A stretch of DNA of 28,030 bases from AA29 sp041481445 (GCA_041481445.1 JBGPBV010000086.1:1-28030); one strand, 5' to 3'. Positions 1-8,353 are shown, counted from the first letter of the stretch. Made by a program: numbers and translations. Notes: generated from the sequence alone by a model not told the origin.

Positions 1-711
1 CCTCTTCTCCGGCGCGTCCTGCGCGGGGAGCAGGGTGGCGGTGCTCGCGTCCGCGTCCAGCAGCGGCCGGTCGGTGTACTTCTCGTACTCGTTGCGATAG
101 CCGAGCAGGAACTCGCCGAGGGCCACGACGTTGCTGTAGTCGAAGCGGCCGGCCGACACCTGCCGTTGCTGCGGCCAATCGATCTGGGGCTGGCTGATCC
201 CATCCACGAAGCCGAAGGGTTCGGCCCCGTCGAGGTTGCCGGTGTGGAGCCACCGCAGCAGCTCGAAGCCGCTCTTCCACGCGTCCCCGATGTGGGCCTG
301 CTGGAAGGGCTCGAGGCGCCCAGCCTCGGCATAGAACATCGCGACGAGATGAGGGACGTTGGCGGGACTCCCCCATTCCCATTGCGAGGGTGCGCTCCTC
401 CCGACGTCCCCCAGGCGTCGCGAGCGGCTGTCTTCGGTCAAGCCGGCCAGGAACTCGGCCGAGAAGCCGGCCAGGGTCGTGGCGGGCACCCCCAGGGCGC
501 GGAGGCCGGCGGCCGTAAAGGCGACCTGCAGCGCGCTCGTGGGCGGCGGGTTCGTCGTGAGGGCGCTGGTCACCGGTGCGGATCGCAGCCACGCCCGGGC
601 CGCCTCGACATCGTTCACGCGCAGCAGCGCGAAAGAGGCCTCCGCCATTTTCCCGTGGGCGAAGCGCAGGAGACCCTGCACGTCGCCGTAGTCGACGTCG
701 GGCGAACTCAC
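1..711 (-). CDS. DyP-type heme peroxidase, C-terminus cut by window edge
   Basis: Partial gene: the first 237 codons are present and the rest lies beyond base 1. The start is a GTG at 711 that overlaps the stop of the upstream gene (GTGA, 708-711), indicating translational coupling. The translation opens with DVQGLLRFAHGKMAEASFALL, as in the N-terminal ferredoxin-like domain of DyP peroxidases. It carries the family signature GFVDGISQPQ at residues 167-176, whose Asp170 is the distal catalytic acid of the GxxDG motif. It then runs into LGEFLLGYRNEYEKY, typical of the longer DyP classes. DyPs use peroxide to oxidise dyes, phenols and lignin-like compounds with a His-ligated heme; that His would lie outside the window. 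No Sec or Tat signal is visible, so the protein is probably cytoplasmic or encapsulated. It is the last visible gene of the six-gene redox operon. Family assignment is firm; the substrate is unknown. Confidence 0.9.
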   Translation of the reverse strand, partial: MSSPDVDYGDVQGLLRFAHGKMAEASFALLRVNDVEAARAWLRSAPVTSALTTNPPPTSALQVAFTAAGLRALGVPATTLAGFSAEFLAGLTEDSRSRRLGDVGRSAPSQWEWGSPANVPHLVAMFYAEAGRLEPFQQAHIGDAWKSGFELLRWLHTGNLDGAEPFGFVDGISQPQIDWPQQRQVSAGRFDYSNVVALGEFLLGYRNEYEKYTDRPLLDADASTATLLPAQDAPEKR

Positions 712-2009
712 AGGAGCGCCACCCACTCGCGAGCGTCACGATCGGTCATCGTCGCGGACTCCAGTCCCTGCCGGATGCGCCCGTTCCTCTCGAGGTCGAC
801 GGCGGTCAAGCCCGGGTAGGCCTTGTACCAGACCTGCGTGGGCAGCTGGTGCCGGCGCAGGAACTCCTTGAACTTCCGCTCGTCCTGGCAACCGTCCAGG
901 AGGAGCCACCGCGTCCGGGGATAGCCGACGCCGTTGCCGAAGGCGAGGTTGAGCCCGAAGCCCACCTTGTTGATGAAGTCGTCCATGTAGCTCTCGAGGC
1001 TCCCGTCGTAGTTGCTGAGGAAGATGATCCGCTCGCGGTCGTCGAGGAACACCCAGCGCGCGAAATGGATGGTGCGCACGCGGGCCAGGCGGCCGCGCGT
1101 GTAGATGTGACGCGTGCCCCAGTCCAGGGCCAGGAGCACGAGGACGGTCGTCCAGAGACGCAGCACCCCGGGCTTCAGGCTGCCCATCGCGCTGAACTGG
1201 TTGGACACGTCGTGGTCCTCCAGGAGGGCCAGCTCGGCGGAGGCGAGCGCGTCCACCCGCGGACAGAACTCGGGATCCGTCTGCTCCCGGCGCCGAAGGA
1301 GAAGTAGCCCGACGACGAGGGCGACCAGCACCACGGGAAGGGTCAGGAGGAGGAGCAGGGGGAGGCCGACCAGGTGCAGCAGGTTGCCGAGCCACCAGCG
1401 AAGGGGCGTCGGCCGCTCCGGGGAGAGGGTGAGACGCCCGGCGGCGACGTCGGCCTGGACCAGCTTCCGCAAGGCGGCGTGGACCTCGGTGGGCGGCCGG
1501 GACTCGAGGGCGGGGCCCTGGGTCCGGACGTGCCGCTCGAGGGCTTCACGCAGGGCCGCCGCCTCGCGGATGGCGCCGACCGTGCGTCCGCGCCAGTTGA
1601 CGTAGCTGGCCGCGGCGACCACGCGGTGCATCCTCATCCATTCGACGAGGTCGCCGTCGGCACGGAACCCCTCGCAGCACCCGAAGAGGGCCCGCAGGCC
1701 GTTCCCGGCCCGCCGGGCCGCCTCCTCCAGGAAGGCCTCGGCGTCGCCGTCTACGTCGCCCAGGAAGGCCAGGGAGAGCGGATAGCGGCGTCGCGGGATT
1801 CCGTAGACTTCGATGTCCGCGAGCGTCTTGTCGTCCACGAGCAGCAGCCGCGCGACGTGCAGGGTGTCGAACTGCGCGAACGGTATCAGCGGGTTGTCCG
1901 CCTTCACGCGGCCGGGCGCGTCGTTCATGGACGCGAGCAGCCGGCGCAGCTCGGCCTCCTTGGCGGGGTCCACCGCGGCCACGATCATGAAGCTCGCCTG
2001 TGGCGTCAT
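708..2009 (-). CDS. Membrane protein with two duplicated soluble domains, unknown function
   Basis: 433 aa, not recognised as a named family. Two halves appear homologous. Residues 44-160 contain DTLHVARLLLVDD (48-60), then FLGDVDGDAEAF, GLRALFG and a final REALE. Residues 308-417 contain RTIHFARWVFLDD (312-324), then FLSNYDGSLESY, GLNLAFG and RQGLE. Between them lie a long hydrophobic segment (about 207-238, probably a hairpin or one long helix) and a shorter one (about 284-298), so both soluble domains would flank a membrane anchor. It starts 4 nt after the catalase-like gene ends and its stop overlaps the DyP start (GTGA), so it is firmly in the redox operon and probably works with the DyP. 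The alternating strand-helix pattern could be a ferredoxin-like or dimeric alpha-beta barrel fold, as in DyP itself, but that is inference. No heme-binding motif is visible. Confidence 0.85.
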   Translation of the reverse strand: MTPQASFMIVAAVDPAKEAELRRLLASMNDAPGRVKADNPLIPFAQFDTLHVARLLLVDDKTLADIEVYGIPRRRYPLSLAFLGDVDGDAEAFLEEAARRAGNGLRALFGCCEGFRADGDLVEWMRMHRVVAAASYVNWRGRTVGAIREAAALREALERHVRTQGPALESRPPTEVHAALRKLVQADVAAGRLTLSPERPTPLRWWLGNLLHLVGLPLLLLLTLPVVLVALVVGLLLLRRREQTDPEFCPRVDALASAELALLEDHDVSNQFSAMGSLKPGVLRLWTTVLVLLALDWGTRHIYTRGRLARVRTIHFARWVFLDDRERIIFLSNYDGSLESYMDDFINKVGFGLNLAFGNGVGYPRTRWLLLDGCQDERKFKEFLRRHQLPTQVWYKAYPGLTAVDLERNGRIRQGLESATMTDRDAREWVALL

Positions 2010-2013
2010 GCCG

Positions 2014-3270
2014 CTACTCGAAGGTCTCGTCTCCGGTCGGCTCGTAGTGAGGGACCTTGTTCATGGTGTGCCTCAGCGTCGAGAGCTCCCAGTACATCCG
2101 ACGGCGAGCCCGGCTCTGGTTTCCGAGGGGGCGATGCTCGGCAATGCAGTGCCAGGGGTTGTAGGACAGGCGCTTGGCGAACTCCATCTGCGCCGGCGAG
2201 TCGAACTTCTGGCGAGGGAGACGCAAGGTGGCCACGGAGATGCGAGGAGAGAGCCTCTCCGGCCAGAGCACGGCGTTGTTCTCGATCGGCATGAGATGAG
2301 GATCCGTCTGCCGCTGCAGGCGGACGTCGAGCTCGACGTCCCCTTGGGCGAGGGAGGCGACCATGGCCTGCCGCAGGTAGTCGTCGGGAGGGCGGAAGGG
2401 AAGGCGGGGTATCCGTGTCCGCTTCGTCGACTTGGGCCACACCGAGTACTGCATCGCCTGGCCTTCCCCGAGCAGGTAGGGCACGCAGCTGAAGTACGGC
2501 GCTTCGAACGGGCTGCTCTGGGTCTTGATCCAGAGCCCCTGCATGATGAAGTCCAGGACGTGCGAGCGACGGAAGTTGAGGAAATAGAAGATCTGGGCGT
2601 TCTTCAGGCTCTCGATCTGCAACTGCGCGTTCGCCTTCGTGTCGGGCGTCACGAAGGTCGGCGTGGACACCCCGAACATGTCCTGCGTGTGCTTCTCCTC
2701 GTCCATCAGCTTCGGCCCCGGCACGCCCAGGAGCTTGATGCTGATGCTCATGAACCCGACGTCGTCGATGTCCGGCGTCACGTAGGGGCCGGGACCGGAG
2801 AACCGCACCCACGCCCGGTAGGTGCGGGGCTCGGCGTAGATGCCGTGGCGCAGCTCCGGAGGGAGACCGTCGTGCACGATGAACTCCCCCCGCACGATCC
2901 CCTGCGTCTTCGTGTTGCCTCCCCGCTCGAATCCACCGGGCTTCCAGAGCAGACGCATCTGCTTGTCGAAGCTCGCGATGATCGATTCGAGATGGGACTC
3001 TTCGTCCGGAATGGGCCTTTCCTCGGCGATCTTCAAGCCCTCGTTCCGGCGTCTCCGGTTGATCAAGAGAGTCGTCAGTCTCGACAGCGGATCGCGAAGC
3101 AGGGCGTCGAACGCCGGGCGCACGAAGGGATCGAAGCGGCGTTCGAGATGGACGAGGGACGTCGAGGCATCCGCCACCGCGTCCAGGAAGGCCGAGCCCG
3201 TGTTGGCCCTCGGCAGGGGACGACTGGCGTTCGAGTTCGAGGGTGAGGCGGGAGAGCCGTCGCCGGGCAT
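2014..3270 (-). CDS. Catalase-family protein with atypical active site
   Basis: 418 aa. The core matches catalase-related heme proteins: VRGEFIVHDGLPPELRHGI (126-144), then TYRAWVRFSGPGP (150-162), SISIKLLGV (175-183), and a C-terminal NPWHCIAEHRPLG followed by RARRRMY (371-393), which resembles the HRPLG-N-R-R-Y region of the family. It is shorter than true catalases (about 480 aa or more), like the bacterial catalase-like group related to hydroperoxide-metabolising enzymes. Where relatives usually have K-[ST]-H-G with the distal His, this protein reads KTQG (Gln123), so peroxide dismutation is doubtful. There is no signal peptide. The start at 3270 lies 19 nt after the upstream gene and has only a weak AGG ribosome site. 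A role in converting a hydroperoxide made or used by the neighbouring flavin and heme enzymes is possible but inferred. Confidence 0.8.
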   Translation of the reverse strand: MPGDGSPASPSNSNASRPLPRANTGSAFLDAVADASTSLVHLERRFDPFVRPAFDALLRDPLSRLTTLLINRRRRNEGLKIAEERPIPDEESHLESIIASFDKQMRLLWKPGGFERGGNTKTQGIVRGEFIVHDGLPPELRHGIYAEPRTYRAWVRFSGPGPYVTPDIDDVGFMSISIKLLGVPGPKLMDEEKHTQDMFGVSTPTFVTPDTKANAQLQIESLKNAQIFYFLNFRRSHVLDFIMQGLWIKTQSSPFEAPYFSCVPYLLGEGQAMQYSVWPKSTKRTRIPRLPFRPPDDYLRQAMVASLAQGDVELDVRLQRQTDPHLMPIENNAVLWPERLSPRISVATLRLPRQKFDSPAQMEFAKRLSYNPWHCIAEHRPLGNQSRARRRMYWELSTLRHTMNKVPHYEPTGDETFE

Positions 3271-3289
3271 CGACCTGGAAGGGTCCGCT

Positions 3290-3721
3290 TCAGAACTCGA
3301 GGGCGAAGTCGATCAGGCGCGTCTTGTCCCAATAGACCTTCCCCAGGTACATGCCCGGGCCGATCTGGCGGATCTCGTCCCGGATCCGGCGCGCCACGAG
3401 CGACGTCTCGGAGTAGTCGAGGACGATGCACTCCTTGCCGTCGAGCCAGCTCGGCGCCTTGTAGACCTTCGCGATGATCGCGTTCAGCCCCAGGAGGGTG
3501 ATCCGATTGCGCAGGACGCCCTTGGCCGCGTCGAAGGTCTTGCCCTGCCAGGCGAAGTGGTTGATCAGGGTCGCGATCTCGTCCGTGAAAGTCGTGCCGG
3601 GGGCGACGATGGCCGTGCCCTTGGCCTCGCCGTTCGGGATCGGGCCCGGCTCGCTCGCCTTGAAGAGGTCATCGAGCTGGACCTGCGACATCTTGAACAG
3701 CTCCGAAACCTGGATTGCCAT
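3290..3721 (-). CDS. Small conserved-looking protein of unknown function in redox operon
   Basis: 143 aa, family not recognised. It has no signal peptide or membrane helix. After a polar helix (residues 5-22, possibly amphipathic) it contains FAWQGKTFD (57-65), a run ending IVLDYSETSLVARRIRDEIR (99-118) and YLGKVYWDKTRLIDFALEF at the C-terminus. The alternating hydrophobic strands and W-x-GK motif suggest a small lipocalin-like or beta-barrel binding protein, which is speculation. The start at 3721 is chosen because AAGGAG lies 7 nt upstream; this makes the gene overlap the 3' end of the GMC gene by 53 nt. A second Met at residue 11 would shorten but not remove the overlap. The position, fully inside the operon between flavoprotein and catalase-like genes, suggests an accessory or substrate-binding role. 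Confidence 0.75.
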   Translation of the reverse strand: MAIQVSELFKMSQVQLDDLFKASEPGPIPNGEAKGTAIVAPGTTFTDEIATLINHFAWQGKTFDAAKGVLRNRITLLGLNAIIAKVYKAPSWLDGKECIVLDYSETSLVARRIRDEIRQIGPGMYLGKVYWDKTRLIDFALEF

Positions 3722-5651
3722 CTGCTTCTCCTTGACTGCCGGCCGGGGAGGTGGTGCTCGCCCCCGCCGGTCGCGCGTTCTTCAGGATCACGTCCGCGGC
3801 CTTTTCCGCGATCATGTAGACGGCGGCCACGATGAAGAAGCCCGGGATGCGCGGGAAGACGGACGCGTCCACCACGCGCAACCCCTGCGTGCCGTGGACA
3901 CGAAAGTCCCCGTCCAGCACCCCACCGCCCTCCCGCGGCCCGATCGCGCACGTACCGGAGGCGTGATGCCCCCAGGCGTTGTTGCGCACGAAGGTCCGCA
4001 GATCACCGTCCGTCTGCACGTGCTCGCCCGGTACCTCTTCCTTCTCGATGAGCCCCTTCTTCTTCAGCCGGTCGGTCAGGCCACGCACGAACTGGATGCC
4101 CTTCACCACCGCGTCGAGGTCCTGACCGCCCCCGCCGTCTCCCTCCTCGAAGTAGTGGAAGTTCACGAGGGGCGGGTCGCGCGCGTCCGCGGAGCGGAGC
4201 GTCACTCGTCCCGCGCGGTTGCTCGTGTGCCCCTTGTTGATGGCCCAGGTCAGGTAGTTCAGGTCCTTCCGGAAGAGGTGCGAGTAGTTCGGGAAATACC
4301 CTCGGAAGTTGCCGAGGAGGGCGAAGCAGGCGAGGTCGGGGACGGGCAGCTCGGCGCGCGAGCAGGTGATCACGGCCAGGATGGCGCCGTTGGTGCCGTA
4401 CACGCCTCTCCCGCCGGCTTTCCACTCCTTGTGCAGGGGATCGTCCTTCTCGAAGCGGGCCCCCCGCAGGACCTTCCAATGCGGAAAGGCCATCCGGTTC
4501 ACCACTCCGACCTCGTACCGGTCCTGCAGGTTCCGCCCGACACCCTCCAGGGGCAGCCACGGATCGATGTCGCGGGCCTTCAGGACGTCCGGCGGTCCGA
4601 TGCCGGAGAGCATCAGGAGCTGGGGGCTGTTGAACGCGCCGCCGGCGAGGATCGTTTCGCGTGAGGCGTAGACCCGCCGGGTCTCGCCCGGCTGCGCGGC
4701 CGGCTGCGGGCAGGCCCGGTAGAGGCGGTTGCCCTTGAGGTACTCGACGCCCACGGCGCGGTTGCCGTCGAAGAGGACGCGCGTGGCCAGGGCGCCCAGC
4801 TCGAGGTGCAGGCTCTCCGGGTGCCGGTCTCTCACCTGCCGCACGCGCTCGCTCGCGCCCACGCGCCGCCCGTGGCTCCGGGCCAGGGGGAGATACCGGA
4901 TCCCCACGTCGTTCCCCAGGACCAGCCGCCAGTCGTTGGGATCGGCCTGGCTCTCCAGGAACCACCGGATCCGATCGAGGGGCTTGCCCACGTGCGCGGC
5001 CGCCGCCTTGCCCGAGGCCCAGATCGTCCGCAGCAGGGCCAGGTCGAAGAAGGCCGCCCGCGGGAACGCCTTCTCCGTCCGCAGCCAGCCCTTCCAGCCG
5101 TGACGCGTCGGGTTCCAGCCCAGCTTGGCCAGCCAACGGTAGACGAGACGGTGACGGCAGTCCTCCAGCTTCTCGAAGTACCGCCGCATGGACTCCGCGC
5201 ACCACGAGTCGTCGCCGGTCAGCTTGGCCAGCGCGTCCCAGTCCGAGTTGTGCGGGTACATCATGATCATGGCGTTGTGGGCCGTGCAGCCGCCCAGCGC
5301 GGAGGCGCGCGGATAGAGCACGCCGTCCACGGGCTGGTCGTCGAACCGTGAGTAGTACTTGCCGTCCTTCGCTTGCTGCTCGTCGCTCTGGTAGTGGCGG
5401 ACGAAGAAGCGCCAGCTCATCGCCTCGTTCTCCGAAGCGAAGGCGTGGAACACGGGGACGTCGTAGTCGTCGGGAAGCCGGTCCGCTCCCGGCCCCTCCG
5501 CGCCTCCGGTCGCGCAGGGGTCGCCCCCCGCCTCCAACAGCATGACGCGGTGGCCGGCCTCGGCCAGGCGCGCGGCCAGGGTGCCGCCCCCCGCGCCCGA
5601 TCCGACCACGACGTATTCGAAGTCGGTGGGCCGGCTCTCGGACGACGTCAT
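3669..5651 (-). CDS. GMC-family FAD-dependent oxidoreductase
   Basis: 660 aa. The N-terminus has the FAD dinucleotide motif VVVGSGAGGGTLAARLAEAG (14-33) followed by LLEAGG. The GMC signatures follow at PRASALGGCTAHNAMI (114-129) and GGAFNSPQLLMLSGIGPP (337-354). The catalytic His is visible in HASGTC (563-568). The usual second catalytic Asn/His, in the stretch just before MIAEKAAD, is replaced: the sequence reads PRIPGFFIVAAVYMIAEKAAD and Val608 occupies the expected position. GMC enzymes oxidise alcohols or polyols, often reducing O2 to H2O2, which would feed the peroxidase and catalase-like genes downstream. The start is supported by GAGGGG about 8 nt upstream and by a 20-nt gap after the cytochrome gene. 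There is no export signal. The C-terminal tail after residue 622 is nonconserved and overlaps the next gene. Confidence 0.9.
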   Translation of the reverse strand: MTSSESRPTDFEYVVVGSGAGGGTLAARLAEAGHRVMLLEAGGDPCATGGAEGPGADRLPDDYDVPVFHAFASENEAMSWRFFVRHYQSDEQQAKDGKYYSRFDDQPVDGVLYPRASALGGCTAHNAMIMMYPHNSDWDALAKLTGDDSWCAESMRRYFEKLEDCRHRLVYRWLAKLGWNPTRHGWKGWLRTEKAFPRAAFFDLALLRTIWASGKAAAAHVGKPLDRIRWFLESQADPNDWRLVLGNDVGIRYLPLARSHGRRVGASERVRQVRDRHPESLHLELGALATRVLFDGNRAVGVEYLKGNRLYRACPQPAAQPGETRRVYASRETILAGGAFNSPQLLMLSGIGPPDVLKARDIDPWLPLEGVGRNLQDRYEVGVVNRMAFPHWKVLRGARFEKDDPLHKEWKAGGRGVYGTNGAILAVITCSRAELPVPDLACFALLGNFRGYFPNYSHLFRKDLNYLTWAINKGHTSNRAGRVTLRSADARDPPLVNFHYFEEGDGGGGQDLDAVVKGIQFVRGLTDRLKKKGLIEKEEVPGEHVQTDGDLRTFVRNNAWGHHASGTCAIGPREGGGVLDGDFRVHGTQGLRVVDASVFPRIPGFFIVAAVYMIAEKAADVILKNARPAGASTTSPAGSQGEADGNPGFGAVQDVAGPAR

Positions 5652-5671
5652 GCCGCGGCACCCCTCGATCG

Positions 5672-8167
5672 CTAGAACGTCTTGACGAACTCGATGAGGG
5701 CGCGCTTGTCGGCGTCGCTCAGCCCGGGCTCTTCCGTGAAGGCGCTGGTGCCGAAGTAGTGGCCGCGGTTGACGATGTAGTCCGGACACTTGCTGAGCTC
5801 GAAGAGACGGTCGGCGACCCCCGCGAAGACCTGCTTGGCTTTGGCCTCCCTCTGCGCCTCCGGCACCGCCCCCAGGGCGAGGAGGTCCGCCTTGAGCTGG
5901 ACCACCAGCTTGGCCGCCTCCGTGTCGTGATGGAGGCGCTCCGCGAGGGTGAGGTTCTTGTCCGGCAACAGCTCCAGGTTGGAGATGAGGTCGATGGGCG
6001 TGTCGGCGGGTATGGGCCCGATCTCGATGCCGCCTTCCCCGACGAACGTCGGCAGCACCTTGTCGGCGGGAGTGAGAAGCGGCTGCAGGACGTCGGGCAG
6101 ATAGCCGGCGGCCACCCTCAAGTAGGTGGCCTTGGGCGTCCGATCGATCTTGCCCGGGATCAGGCTGCCCAGGACCTTGTCCTTCTCCCTCTTCTCGGGC
6201 CACAGCATCTGCTCGATGGAATCCTGGAAGGACCCCATCCGGGCCTTCACGGAAGGGTCGGGGTCGAACTTGCCCACGCTGTTGTTGAGGAGGTACGGCG
6301 CGGTGGACCAGACGCTGATCAAGGAGGGCGGACGCGTGTACCCGCGGCCCTGCGCCGGCATGTCGTAGGGGATCGCCTTGCCCGTGATCGGGTTGTACAC
6401 CGTGATCTGGCCCACGGACGGCAGGTCCTTGTAGGACTGCGACGAGAAGTTGTCCCAGATGTCTCCGCCGAGCGCGTTGGTGGCGAGCGGGCTGCAGGCG
6501 TTGGTCTGGAGCAGGGTCACCGGCACCCGCGCGTCGGTGGACAGGTAGTTGCCGACGAGGAAATCGTCGGCCATGACGATCTTCTTCATCTCCGCCTTGA
6601 ACTCGGGGGTCTTGGTCGAGGCCCAGTACTTGTTCCAGCACTCGAGGTAGCCGCGGCCGGCGCAGCCTCCCGGATCCAGGGCCAGGTTGGCGGGGGCCTT
6701 GCTCGAGTGGCATCGCGCGCAGCGCTCCGCGAACACCTCCTTGCCTCGATCGAGCTTCGCCTTGTCCGTGGTCAGGAAGGCCGGTCCGCCCGGGGCATCC
6801 TTGAGGTGGTGCGGCGCCGTGGACCTGGTGAGGAAGAAGGCGGCCGTGGCCGGGGTCTGCATCTCGGTCGCCTGCCAGTAGGCGGAGTTTCGCTCCGCGA
6901 CGGCGATCTCGATGGGCGAGGTGCGCTTGCCGCCCACCAGGGCATTGAAGTGCCGGAGCCATTCCTCGCTGAAGAGCCCGATGTTGAGATAGACGCGATT
7001 GAGGGACCCCAGCGGACCGACGGAATCGGCGCCGTCCTTGAGCACACGCGGGGTCAATACCGTGCTCGGGCCCTGGAAGAATTCGGTAAGGGGTCCCTGG
7101 GTGAAATAGTTGTTGAACTGCTTGTTGTTCAGGCCGCCCCCGGCCAGCGTCTCCTTTCCCCACCGCTTCCCCATCGCGAGCCGATCGCCCAGCGAGTAGA
7201 ACGCGTTCATGGTCCGCGGGTTGTTGATGTTGTCGGTGGAGATGAGCGAGGTGTCCAGGGTGCCCGGCCGAGACGTATGGAAGACCTGGTACACGAAGCT
7301 CGTCTCGTCCGCCTGCCAATCGAAGATCCGGTCCACCCAGAAGTACTGGCTGCCGACGATCGAGCTGAGGTTCTCCCACTTCGGCTTCTCGGGGTCATCC
7401 GGAGGCCGGGTCGGGCTCGGCCCCACGTGGCAGAACCCGCACGACATGCCGACCCGGTAGGGCTTCACGAGGTCCTTCCGTCCGTAGTACCTGGGATCGG
7501 TGTAGTACTTGTCCGGGTCCCACTGACTCCTGGCCGCCTCGTCGAAGTCCGGGTTCGGGAAGAGACGGAGGCCGACGATGCCGGTGGGCGCGCCGTAGTA
7601 GGAGCCGACGGGCACCGTCTTTCCGCGTGAGCCGATCTGAACACCCGGGTACTTGGCGGGATCGTCGAACGGGTCGGCCGGACAGTCCGGCCTCCGCTTG
7701 TCGAGCCACAGCCCGAAGCGATCGGGGTCGGGGCCGGTGGCCTTGTCGAAGCAGGGCTCGTTGACCAGGCCGAGGTAGTGCCAGCGGTTGTCGCGGCTGT
7801 TCTTGAGGCTCGGATGCGAGGACAGCGTCTTCAGGAAGTCGAGAGTCCCGAAGCTCGTCTTCGAGATGCCGTCCCAGAAGCGGTCGTCGCCCCCCGTCCA
7901 GACGATCCAGGTGTTGCGGCCCTTGACCTCGTCGGGACCGAGAGCCAGTCCCCCGTCCATGTCGTGGAAGTAGTCCTCTCCCGCGGCGGGAAAGGACTCC
8001 GCGCTCCGGTTCGCCCGCCTGGCTTCGTCCTGGAACTTGTTCTCGGGGGGCGCAGTGCTCGCGACGGGCTCGCTCGTGCCCTCTCCGCCCCTCGGCGTGC
8101 ATCCGGCGGGCAGGACGACCGCGGCGACGGTCAAGGCCAGGATCCACCGTGAACGGGATGCCGTCAT
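5672..8167 (-). CDS. Exported di-heme c-type cytochrome (lipoprotein-like)
   Basis: 831 aa. The start at 8167 is preferred because GAGGAG lies 8 nt upstream and the protein then begins with a basic n-region, a hydrophobic core and a lipobox-like LPAGC (19-23), indicating export and possible lipid anchoring. Two CxxCH heme sites are present: CGFCH (243-247) and CARCH (483-487), the latter opening a cytochrome-c-like segment that begins LDRGKEVFAERC. The large size and long linker distinguish it from ordinary di-heme peroxidases (about 330-400 aa). A distant relation to MauG/CcpA or to rubber-oxygenase-type di-heme enzymes is possible, but I cannot show it by eye. It is the first gene of the redox operon, directly downstream of a strong predicted promoter. 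It could pass electrons from the GMC enzyme or itself act as an oxygenase or peroxidase on a bulky substrate. Confidence 0.85.
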   Translation of the reverse strand: MTASRSRWILALTVAAVVLPAGCTPRGGEGTSEPVASTAPPENKFQDEARRANRSAESFPAAGEDYFHDMDGGLALGPDEVKGRNTWIVWTGGDDRFWDGISKTSFGTLDFLKTLSSHPSLKNSRDNRWHYLGLVNEPCFDKATGPDPDRFGLWLDKRRPDCPADPFDDPAKYPGVQIGSRGKTVPVGSYYGAPTGIVGLRLFPNPDFDEAARSQWDPDKYYTDPRYYGRKDLVKPYRVGMSCGFCHVGPSPTRPPDDPEKPKWENLSSIVGSQYFWVDRIFDWQADETSFVYQVFHTSRPGTLDTSLISTDNINNPRTMNAFYSLGDRLAMGKRWGKETLAGGGLNNKQFNNYFTQGPLTEFFQGPSTVLTPRVLKDGADSVGPLGSLNRVYLNIGLFSEEWLRHFNALVGGKRTSPIEIAVAERNSAYWQATEMQTPATAAFFLTRSTAPHHLKDAPGGPAFLTTDKAKLDRGKEVFAERCARCHSSKAPANLALDPGGCAGRGYLECWNKYWASTKTPEFKAEMKKIVMADDFLVGNYLSTDARVPVTLLQTNACSPLATNALGGDIWDNFSSQSYKDLPSVGQITVYNPITGKAIPYDMPAQGRGYTRPPSLISVWSTAPYLLNNSVGKFDPDPSVKARMGSFQDSIEQMLWPEKREKDKVLGSLIPGKIDRTPKATYLRVAAGYLPDVLQPLLTPADKVLPTFVGEGGIEIGPIPADTPIDLISNLELLPDKNLTLAERLHHDTEAAKLVVQLKADLLALGAVPEAQREAKAKQVFAGVADRLFELSKCPDYIVNRGHYFGTSAFTEEPGLSDADKRALIEFVKTF

Positions 8168-8272
8168 GGTCGTCACTCCTCGCTTGACGCCGCTCGGACT
8201 CCGCCTGATGCGGGGTCGGGGGAACCGAGTACGAAAGAGCGGCCGTCTCAGGGATGGCTGAAAAGTGGGATG

Positions 8273-8302
8273 GTTATACACGCGCCCCAGGGTCGCCGTC
8301 AA
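8273..8302 (-). promoter_or_regulatory. Predicted sigma70 promoter of redox operon
   Basis: On the minus strand TTGACG (8297-8302) is followed after 18 nt by TATAAC (8273-8278), close to the sigma70 consensus. This would give a leader of about 100 nt before the cytochrome gene start at 8167. It lies in the only gap upstream of the six-gene operon. Confidence 0.6.
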
Positions 8303-8314
8303 CGGTAATTGGAT

Positions 8315-8342
8315 GGGCCGTGGTCATTTCATGACCTGGCCC
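8315..8342 (-). terminator. Hairpin after GH44 gene (terminator or operator)
   Basis: GGTCAT-TTC-ATGACC is a perfect 6-bp stem with a 3-nt loop (8322-8336), extended by outer GGGCC/GGCCC arms (8315-8319 and 8338-8342). It begins about 11 nt beyond the GH44 stop and could end that transcript, but there is no T-run after it. It also lies just upstream of the -35 box of the redox-operon promoter, so it could equally be a regulator-binding site. Confidence 0.4.
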
Positions 8343-8353
8343 GTTCCCGGGGC

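Noticed and set aside
2006..2812. 268-codon minus-strand frame inside the catalase-like gene
   Set aside because: It is shifted relative to the catalase-like frame, rich in Arg/Ala/Pro/Gly, and has no motif.
5652..7379. N-terminal extension of the GMC reading frame
   Set aside because: The frame is open far upstream, but that part is an out-of-frame shadow of the cytochrome c gene; the GMC start at 5651 has a ribosome site and the FAD motif follows at once.
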